Below, piece by piece: positions 55,521-64,000 of a DNA stretch of 64,000 nucleotides. How positions within the stretch are numbered: the stretch's first letter is position 1; every line of letters begins with the position of its first letter. The translations under genes were made by a program, and so were the position numbers. This DNA comes from Bactrocera neohumeralis (lineage: Eukaryota > Arthropoda > Insecta > Diptera > Tephritidae). The DNA lies in assembly GCF_024586455.1 (NCBI RefSeq), contig NC_065920.1:55621960-55685959 (forward strand), given 5' to 3'. The notes under the pieces are model-generated. The model had not been told where the DNA came from, did no database searches, and saw nothing but the letters and a program-made list of their open reading frames with translations.

Positions 55521-57959
55521 TGTAATATTATCCTTCTTACAGTTTGAAAATTTTTGATGCTTTTGTTTTCCAGAACACAAATTATGATCCTATCAAATTA
55601 TCTGGATAAAAGGATTTCAAATAGTCCACTAAAGTTGTTTCATCTTGCGCCTCGAAATTGTCAAAATCAGACTATAACTTTCCGCGGATATTCAGATACC
55701 AAATATGGAGATGCCAGTACGAAAATTGCTCTCAAGTGGCTTTATATGTTTAGTTGTTACCAACAAACGCATGCGCAAAATATTTGTGGATTACAATTGA
55801 TAAAATGCATACTTGCAAAGAGCACGTAAAAATAAAAAACTCAGCTAAGAAGAATGCTGGCGCAGCTTTAGTGGATGCTTAGGTTAAGATCCCGCCCCAG
55901 TCTGAAGAATAAGTTGCCTATTTATAAAGTAATACTTAGGCGGTAGTGCAGCGAATTCAAATTTAAATATAATACGAGCTTTCAAAGATAAAGTTCAGCG
56001 TATCATAGTGGGATCTAAAGTGGTTCACTGTAAAGGAAACAATCGAAGAATTTGGCCGACGTTATCTCTTCTTTTTGAGCATCATGAAAATTTATTTGCG
56101 AGTCAAGTGCTGGAGAAAAGGTTAGAAAATTGAAATAGATTTGAAGAGATACCACTTGCTGGTATTTATTTTATTTTTCTTTTTTATTTAATTTAATATT
56201 TTTTTTTATTATTTACTTAATTTCATTCCATGATAATCCTCCCTGTGTCTTCATGAATAGAATTGAGAGTGCACTGTTGGGTGCGTTGTTTTGTGGACAA
56301 TAAATTAGAAGTCATAAATTTCAGAAAAATGTCTGTTATATATCGACTTTTTTAATACATAACAGTTCAAAATTCGTGTGCTGAAAACTGGATTGCATAC
56401 AAGAAGTCGTGCACAAAAATTTTTAAAAGCACTCTAAAAATTTCTTTGGCTTACAAATTTTTCTTTGAAGCGCTTTATCTTTGCCTTCTTGTGAATGTAC
56501 TTTGTTTTATTGAGATTTTTATATCTTTATTGTTTTTAATACGTTTACTAGTGCGCCTATTTGGCAAATTTGTAAAATCTTTTTTTTACTTTGTTCCCCT
56601 CAATTGGTTATTTTTGTCTGCTTGATAACAGAGAGGAGGCCATACAATCTATTTTAACCAAAAGGCTAGGAAATATCTCAAAAATTTTTGCTGATATTGT
56701 AGTGTTGAAGCGACATACGATGAACCTGTTTCGTCTCAGTTTTAATGAAAAGATAACATTGAGGCTGAGTGAAATATAATATAAAAACATGATGCTGAAA
56801 CATATGCAGATGTACAATTATAGCTGTTTCTTTTTATGAAAATACGTAATGTTAATAACAAATATTTTTTTTTTATTTTATAAGGTAGCAACTTTAATTT
56901 TAAAGCTGAAGCTACCCCTAGTAATTTATTTCAATTTATTGGAATCAACTATTGCCCAGGTCAACTTCTATAATTCAGACAGAAGAAGAAGCGTTCCCCA
57001 TTGATTGTTATATAATGAATATTTTAAGAAATATAGATCAATTTCTTTTAGTGGCGACATTGACAAATGCATTTATTGAATAAAGCAACAGTTGAAACTA
57101 CGGTTGATTCTGTAGTCTGTAAAAAACTTTAAACCATATCATTTTTAGTTAATATTGTTGCCTTCTGATCTTCTCCATGTTTTAGAACTTTTAAGATCAT
57201 AGTTAATATTAAAAAATAAATAAAATATTAACTGAATACTACTTGAATAAAATGGAACGTATGTGAAAGCTCGGCGCAATAAATCGCTGTAGACAGTTAA
57301 GTAGCACATGGCATAATTTTTTAACTATTGGTTAGTGAGTAATGGAGGATAAGCTTGTTTGATTTTTAATTGGTCATCGAGAATTAAGAATACAGTTTTC
57401 GATGAGCAGACGAGCTAACCTTAAATGAGCATCGATATAGCTCTCATACTTAAATTTGCGATATATATACGGCAGATTTCTATGTCACGAAGCATTGGTT
57501 GACTATAGTCAAGATCTGATTAATTTTACTGAAGAAGAGTATAAAAAATATTCCCACTGTTTTTTAATACCACCCAGTTATTTATAGAAAATATAATTCT
57601 GACGCACTTCCACTTAAATTACGTGTGTTGCGTAAAATTTAAGCTGTTTTGCTAACCAATGAATCACCAATATACACGGCAAAATATTAGCTTTCTTCCA
57701 TATTTGGGACAGATCCCCGCTGGGAGTTTATTGGCAATCATAAAAATCAAAACTTATTATAAAATTATTTACAAAATTTATACGGTTTAGAAATATTTCT
57801 TTTATGTCGTAAATAAATATGATTTCCATAATTATTTCTAACGTGTGCAAATGTGTATAATTTAATGCTCAGATTAAACAATTGAAGTATAAAATACGCA
57901 GGATGTTGTGGTACTTTGAAAGTTGGTAGACTCGTATATAAATTCACCCGAACATTATT
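55521..57959. other. Gene-free stretch
   Basis: About 2.4 kb with no recognised gene or repeat. Frames at 55554-55829 and 56591-56817 are isolated and featureless. Confidence 0.35.
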
Positions 57960-58700
57960 TGATTCTTTTTGTAATTGAATTCATGAATTCTTAATTAAAT
58001 TAAATTGATACAATGCCGGCCTAATATATGTTATAATCGACTTTTTTACTTTAAATTGAGTTTTATGTTTTTGAAAATAAAATAGTATTTGCATTTTACT
58101 TACATACATATATGTACTTGTTTATACATACTAAAATATTCAATTTTCATATTTGGTTCAAATATTAGTTTCAACGTCATGCATATAAGCTTTAAAATAT
58201 TGCTTAGCATAACGTGAAACAACTGAAACAAACATATGTACGGTAATAGAAAAATAGCTGGCAACAACAATGCTTTTCAAGTGTCTATTGGCTTATGTAT
58301 GGCATACACTGCGTATAAGTGATTTATCGGCGTACCCAATGCAGTACTGCTGACCGACTAACCTAGTGAATGTGATGAGAAAAATAGTTGGTTTAGTTGT
58401 AGTTTACACGTCTACTTAAAAATTATATTATACAAATCGATACACGTTTAAATACCTTAAATATAACTTACACCCTTATATCCATTCTAATATGTATGTC
58501 GGTCATATTGATAAATGTTAAATTGTGGCGCTTCAGCTTATCTTAAATTAAATATTCTATACTATCAGCGCAATGCAGATATAGTACTCACCGCTTAATA
58601 AAGCGTTTTAATTAATTTTAATTAAAAGTAAGAAGATATTGCAAGCACTATTTACATACAAAAAATAAACTTTTATTATAAATATTTCTTTCTGAATTTT
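57960..58700 (+). repeat. Host repeat A/D, second copy (not split)
   Basis: Contains the A part (about 57960-58110) and D part (about 58130-58700) next to each other. It lacks the foldback and RTE insertions seen at 1537-5095, so it serves as an approximate empty-site comparison. Confidence 0.6.
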
Positions 58701-58739
58701 ACTAATATTTCCAACATATTGACCGCATAGTCAGCGAAC

Positions 58740-59624
58740 CAGAACAAAATTAGCTCAGTAATGACCAACAAAGGAAGGACCACACAAGAAAAGAAAAAGC
58801 TTTTAATGTCAACAACCACCAGCGTCATACTCTACGGAGCAGAGATTTGGGCAGATGTGTAAAAAAGGAAAACCGGCGTGAGGTATTGATCAGGGTGCAG
58901 CTCATCACAGCCCTTAGAGTTGCAGCAGTTATCGAACTGTCTCCGGTTATGCAATATTAGTCGTAATTTGTAATGTTCCAATTGACCTTCTAGTGCTTGA
59001 AAGAAAAAAGCTGTGGAAGCAAACGAAAGCAGATGATAATAACAAGATCACAATTGACCGAATAAAGAAAGACACGATACTACCATGACAACGAAGATGA
59101 GAGAATAAGAGTCGCGGCAGATGAACGGCCAGATTTGTAAGAGATTTATACTTACAGACAAGTCGCAAATTTGGAAAAGTCGACATCTACAAAACACAGT
59201 TGCTATCCGAAAACGGAAATTTCAGAAAGTACCTTCATAGAATCGGTAACGTTGAAAAGCCGTAATGCCGTCGTAGCATAATATAACTACGCAGAACACA
59301 CATTCTTTCAATTTGTGCGATGGCAAAGGAAACCCACCGTCGTAGAAAATCTGGTTGGCCCAAAAAATATAGACAATTTATGGTGTCATGCTTGAGAGCG
59401 AAACTGGGGAATTAACCAGAAATACGCAGCAATTTCCTACACAGCAAAGTGCGCAGATATATAGTATAGTCGAGTAATATAAACACGGTTCCAGAATGAG
59501 CGGCGGTTCCTTAAAGCGGGATTTTCGGTGACCTGCAAGTGGCACATACCGTTACTGTGATGACTGCTCTAATGATAAGGAACGCACTTCAGCCCCTCAC
59601 CACGCAAAAAAAAAAAAAAAAAAA
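58740..59624 (+). pseudogene. R1-like non-LTR retrotransposon, 3' end
   Basis: Multiple frames read as the C-terminal region of an R1-clade reverse transcriptase: KKKLLMSTTTSVILYGAEIW at about 58795-58855, GRWTARFVRDL-like codons and KVDIYKTQLLSENGNFRKYL at about 59115-59240, and EHTFFQFVRW at about 59298-59330, resembling the cysteine/histidine end motif of these proteins with its Cys lost. There are many stops and frameshifts. A run of 19 A at 59606-59624 fits a poly(A) tail at the element's 3' end. The 5' part is absent. Confidence 0.7.
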
Positions 59625-60694
59625 TCAGAATAGAAATGGCGTCCTTGGAAATGGTGCCCACTATACGGCGTCTCTGAGGTTGTGCAATATCTACCACTCT
59701 TAACGTGGGGCGAGGCGAGTTTTACGAATTTTATATTAAATTAGCATCAATTTATGAAATTGCAAGCGAAACTGAGTATAAATCAAGTAACGGCTGTTAA
59801 AAAAGCTTACTCCGAAAAAAGTATTGTCGCATTGAAAATCACACGTCTACGAAAATATCCTATAGAAGAATATTATAATATTATTATCTTTATCCAATTA
59901 TTTAATTAATAAAAAATATCAGAGATTATGAAACAATAAACGCATAAACTAAGAAAAAAATTAACTTTGATTGGGACTTAAAGTTGCATGGAAACCAAAG
60001 TGTAGAAGCAATAGAGAGACTAAAAAACTTGGATGTTTATACAGCAAAAATTCGTACAACGTTAGAGTTAAATCAATGCCAGCAAATTTTAAATAAAAAA
60101 CGAATTGAAATATTATTTTGCGTATTGCGTGTGAGAGCAATGTGTGGAAGAAGCATTTGACGCAGATTAGTGGCGAAGTTTAACTAGCCCAGAAAAATAA
60201 TTCCCTATTTATTCATTCATTTTTCGTATATTGGCAGGTGTACACAAACAAGCAGCTTTCATAAAATTGGGAAAAACTGTCGGATTGCTTGGGAGAAAGC
60301 GCATGGAGCATCATAAATGATGGTAACGAACCAGGCGATATTAGCTACAGTAAGTAGGTGTGAATGTAGTTTTTCGCTAAACTCTTCATTTTGCCAATGT
60401 CGAAGTGGTTTCTAAAAACTTCTTTTAACTTTCCAATAAAGGTCTCATGCATAAACGCACCGGAATCGAAAGTTCGTCACTGTTTAGTTAGTATATTTAA
60501 TGCATCTACATGCATATATACAACAGCATAGCAAGGCAAGCCTGAAGATATATTTTGCATATTTTCTAAATATTTTTTGTTTTAAGGAAAACTTTGTTTG
60601 TACAAAAGTTAAATACATCCTTAACTCTCCACTATGCATTCTACGAGATTGTCTACTTGCAGTTCACATTGCTTTTTACATAAAAACTGACTTA

Positions 60695-60739
<45 letters not shown>

Positions 60740-61148
60740 ACTTTCGAACAGACGCATTTTAAAACTGATTATATACGAAAATACTTTTATGCTTTCCTAG
60801 TTTGTAGTCTTATTGTCTTTTCACGACTTTTCAGTGACTTTTCAAGTTGGAAAACTTTTTTATACCGAACATGTTATGCATAAAATATCGAATTATTTGT
60901 AGGCCAAGAATGTTTTCAGTCACGCTATTGCCAACAAGCATACGTAAAGCTATTCAAAAAGAATATTATGAAATGCTAAAGTTTACTTTCTGATAGAGCA
61001 AATCTATATGCGTACATACTATACTCTTTGAAGTGTTATTCTTGTGGCTGAGTTATGTCGTTGTGCTTTCAAACTTTCCTGCACTTGTACGTGCGGAGTC
61101 TGGTAAGCGCTATTCTTCACCAAACTGGAAATTCTTTTGAAACCAAAA
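59625..61148. other. Gene-free stretch with AT microsatellite
   Basis: Pure AT dinucleotide repeat at about 60699-60730, continuing imperfectly to 60739; the 127-aa frame over it (60500-60883) is a by-product. About 60820-60900 matches about 46285-46370. No gene recognised. Confidence 0.5.
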
Positions 61149-62530
61149 TGTGAAATTTTTTCAGAATGATTGAAGCTCATCTCTTTTTTATACAATAATG
61201 ATTTTAGAATGTTAGCTTCTAAAAAAACTTTTCTCCTATCTCTTATGCCTTATTGTTCCTCTGACGAAGTATGTCCCTACCTAAATGGTGCCATCGTAAG
61301 CTTCCGACATCTGTGCCGCAAGAAAAGCATTAGCGCATTGCGCAACGCTTGATGTGCCATACGTTTTAAAAGCGGTAGGAGACAAAAAATTCGATATCTT
61401 TGGAATGGTATGAATGAAATAAAATAAAAAAAGAAAATATTTTCCGATTAGCGTCGCTTACTTTTAATTTTTTTTAGAGTGAAGAACACACGAAAAACTT
61501 AAATTTTTTAACAAAAAATATGTAAAATATAATTATTTAAACAAAAGGACCATGAAAAAATATATATAGCACGAACATTTTTCTTTGACTTCACAAAATT
61601 TCATCGATTTATAACCAGTAATTTATGAGAAAATAATTTTACAATTTTATTGTGCACTAAATTTCAACCTTCAATAACTTTAACAAAAAAAGAATTTTTA
61701 CGAAATATTTATATCACGGGGTATGCGTCTAGTCTCCTTCCTAATGAACTGCTAATTTTCAAAATCGAAGATTTTTCGAAATTTTTATGGACCACTTGAC
61801 GTGGTTTGACCTAGCAGTAAATTTAAAATTGCAGTCTTCGAAAATTACTGCAATGCTAAGGCAAACTAAAGCCAAGTTGAACGAAAGGCAAACAAAACCT
61901 TCAAAATCTAAGCATGAAGACAGCAGCTTCTTCTTTTTTGTTAATTGAAGAGACTTCAAAGCATTTATTATCGAAAGCTGTTCAGAGGCGTAACTTCTTT
62001 GCTGTCTCTTGTCCAACTTCGAAGCACAGTTAAGCTTTCATTTGTAGGAGCCCATAACCGCAGGCTTCACAACGCCCAGCAATATTGAACAAAAACGAGC
62101 TTAGGACATGCAAAAGCTTATAAGTATTTTACTTCTGTATAGCTTTTTCTTTTATGGGCACTTTTGTGTTAAAAAGTTTCCTAAGGAAGTCATTAACAAA
62201 CACATATCGAATAATGAAATAATCAATTGCCTATTTATATATCGCTTATCATATTTTTATATACATATGTAGGTATTTCATGTTAACATAGCAATTTAGT
62301 TGTTTTATTTCGTCTTTACTAATAGTTACTTAATTAAATTCATTTGTTTTTCTTTTGTCATTGTGTTTGTAGAAAAATCCTTTGAAAGCTATAAGATTAT
62401 AATAATTAAATGGTTTTGTTAACAATAAGGAATAAAAGATAGGAGTAAAGTTTTTTTTAGAAACTAACATTCTAAAATCATTATCGTATAAAAAAGAGAT
62501 GAAGATTTAATCATTCTGAAAAAATTTACA
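61149..62530. repeat. Inverted-repeat element with 110-bp arms
   Basis: 61149-61258 and 62421-62530 are inverted copies with about ten differences: for example TTTTTTCAGAATGATT, CATCTCTTTTTTATAC and AATGATTTTAGAATGTTAG occur in both. The arms enclose 1.16 kb that includes a foldback-element copy (61299-61815) and otherwise unrecognised AT-rich DNA. No ORF of note. A non-autonomous DNA element, or one that received a nested insertion. Confidence 0.8.
61299..61815 (+). repeat. Foldback element core and right arm, second copy
   Basis: Core (GACATCTGTGCCGCAAG, ATACGTTTTAAAAGCGGTAG, TTTGGAATGGTATGAATG) matches 1745-1860, and the right arm 61570-61815 is intact and uninterrupted. The left arm is not seen here. 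It shows what the arm looked like before RTE copy A entered the other copy. Confidence 0.65.
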
Positions 62531-63200
62531 AATTAGTCATGTACATTTTTTCTATAGCTCTTGTCATTTACGAGATATATACAAAAAATGCGAATTTCGT
62601 GGAAAAATCAGGTTTAGAGCCCCGTACTACCTCGCCGGTGTGAGTTTCGACTTTGTCGCAATGGGGACTTTTGTACAGTGTTCAATTCTGAGGAATATGT
62701 TTCTAAAGTCAAAGCGATTTTTTAGGGTATTTCCAAGGAAATTTTATGATGGGATTGAAAAAAATGAATAGTTCAAAAAAAACTCTCTGATATGGTATAT
62801 ATAAAATTGCTTATATTCCGATCCTCTGGATATCGTTTTACATATTATGGTATTTCCCTGACTTTGATTCCTGCAAGTTGCACGAGTATAAAATTTTCGG
62901 TCGGTTACACTTGAACTTAGCCCTTCATATTGCATAAACTGAATGAACGGAATCAACTGCTTTATGGAAAGCTGTTGTGTTTGATCAGATATCTTAAGAA
63001 AATTTGACATGTACAATTACTCAAGGCAATACCCCAACCTCGAATTGATTTGGACCGCTATTGAATATGGTAGCGATATAAGGTGAATTTAAATTAACTT
63101 TTTTTATTTGCCATGATATCTTCACAAAATTTGGCATACATTTATAACCAAAGCAATGCTATAAATTGCAAATACATTTTTCAGTTTGGACTAATACTTG
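62531..63200 (+). repeat. Family 2 end and family 1-like interior
   Basis: At about 62883-62930, CGAGTATAAAATTTTCGG and CACTTGAACTTAGCCCTT match the family 2 3' terminus. From about 62936 the sequence resembles family 1 interior (AACTGAATGAACGGAATCAA, GATCAGATATCTT, AATTTGGCATACAT). Strongly diverged. About 62531-62780 is unrecognised. Confidence 0.45.
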
Positions 63201-63589
63201 CATAATAAATTATATAGTTGTGCAATATAAACGAAAAAATTTAAGTCTTTAAGTTCTATCACTATTTTTAAGAAAGATACAAGCCAAAAGATATAAGTAA
63301 GACAAATTCAAAGACTGAAGAGTATTCGAGTAAAAATTAATATGTTTCATTGTTATTCAGATTATTACATTGTGAGTGTACAACTCTTTATCTTTTATAA
63401 CAAATTTTGTAAAAAAAATTGTGGAAGTATTTTTCTGAATATTAAAAAACAGCGAAGATCGTTTTGCCGCCCCCCAAGACGTTGCGCCCGGGGTGACGGC
63501 CTCCTTCGCGTTCCTTTTCAACTCATTTCGATAAAGCTAAATTTTGATAAATTTTTTTCAAAGGGAGTACTGCAAATATGTCTTTTTGG
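63201..63589. other. Unrecognised stretch with a GC-rich island
   Basis: About 63468-63510 is strikingly GC-rich for the window (CCGCCCCCCAAGACG, GCCCGGGGTGACGGCC). The frame through it reads CRPPRRCARGDGLLR, a fragment I cannot assign. Nothing else seen. Confidence 0.3.
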
Positions 63590-64000
63590 ACATGCTTGAT
63601 CATACGAATTTAGGTCTCACAATCAAGGAGATCAATATAACTACCAACAAGTCATGGTTTTATGAGTTTAACATGCAAATAAGTCAACAGTTATCGGAAT
63701 GAAGGGGAAAATGGGCCGACGCCAAAAAAGCCCCGCCAAAGCCGCTCAAAAATCAAGGTATTGATCATTTCTTCGTTATTTGTGGCTTGGTCCATCATGA
63801 AATTACTTCATAGGGACAGACGGTCCATAAGGGATTCTATTCGGCCGTACTGTGGCGTTTGCATGAGATAATCGGAAGAACAAGACCAGAATTGTGGAAG
63901 AACAATTAATGTATCTTACACGATGATAATGCGCTATCGCATTGAGCCACTATTGTGACCGCATTTAAGGCCAAAAACGTAATTAATATTATCGATGAAC
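63590..64000 (+). pseudogene. Mariner-like transposase, cut by window end
   Basis: Reads with stops as a catalytic-domain segment: TNKSWFYEFNM (first-Asp region, the Asp-Glu pair lost), DHFFVICGLVHHEITS, GQTVHKGFYSAVLWRLHEII, RPELWKNN, then ILHDDNALSH with the second Asp (usual HHDNAPAH), AKNVINIIDE at the end. The third Asp would lie just beyond base 64000. This is a different lineage from the mariners at 5748 and 37028. Stops after HEITS and KNN make it a pseudogene. Confidence 0.75.

Noticed and set aside
55554..55829. 91-aa plus-strand frame as a gene
   Set aside because: No motif, no polyadenylation or splice context, and it overlaps a decayed repeat fragment.
60500..60883. 127-aa frame as a gene
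   Set aside because: It runs through an AT microsatellite (IYIYIY repeats) and lacks any domain.

Overview
This window looks like repeat-dominated, AT-rich intergenic DNA from a higher (schizophoran) fly. A tephritid fruit fly of the Bactrocera/Zeugodacus type is my best guess. The evidence is the mix of repeats: several decayed copies of an RTE-like non-LTR retrotransposon with a CFDP2-like endonuclease, Jockey- and R1-like retroposon tails, at least three mariner/Tc1 lineages, and many short elements with a (GTCY)n microsatellite core like dipteran mini-me/DINE-1 repeats. The organism is inferred from repeat character only. I found no rRNA, convincing tRNA, CRISPR, operon or clearly identifiable host gene. 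Two 100-N assembly gaps (28831-28930 and 40305-40404) interrupt the sequence.

Layout, left to right. 0-10 kb: a nested cluster in which a foldback element sits in another repeat and is itself split by RTE copy A (minus strand). A mariner containing a 406-bp MITE with a clean 6-bp target-site duplication follows, then two internally deleted Tc1/mariner derivatives and a Jockey-like tail. 12-17.5 kb: the most distinctive locus, a decayed DNA transposon with a 108-bp tandem array and a hAT-like transposase pseudogene carrying cysteine-rich knuckles. It is broken by a head-to-head pair of RTE copies, one of which keeps an uninterrupted 485-aa reverse transcriptase ORF. 18.7-20 kb: a mariner-Tc1 chimera. 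21-36 kb: two families of Helitron/DINE-like repeats in both orientations, RTE copy C ending at a gap, and the 3' end of an LTR retrotransposon beside that gap. 37-38.8 kb: a mariner carrying foreign cargo. 41.8-42.2 kb: the only stretch that might be a host gene, two small minus-strand ORFs of unknown family. 42.5-54.6 kb: further transposase fragments, RTE copy D, an approximately 850-bp palindrome, and a PHD-finger/reverse-transcriptase retroposon remnant. 57.9-64 kb: an R1-like tail with poly(A), further copies of the foldback cluster, a 110-bp-arm inverted repeat, and a mariner cut by the window end.

The genes do not form a cooperating pathway. The logic is transposon nesting, and insertion order can be read from which element interrupts which. 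The only long intact frame is the RTE reverse transcriptase at 15972-17429, and it has a Tyr-to-Cys change in its YADD box, so even this copy is probably inactive.
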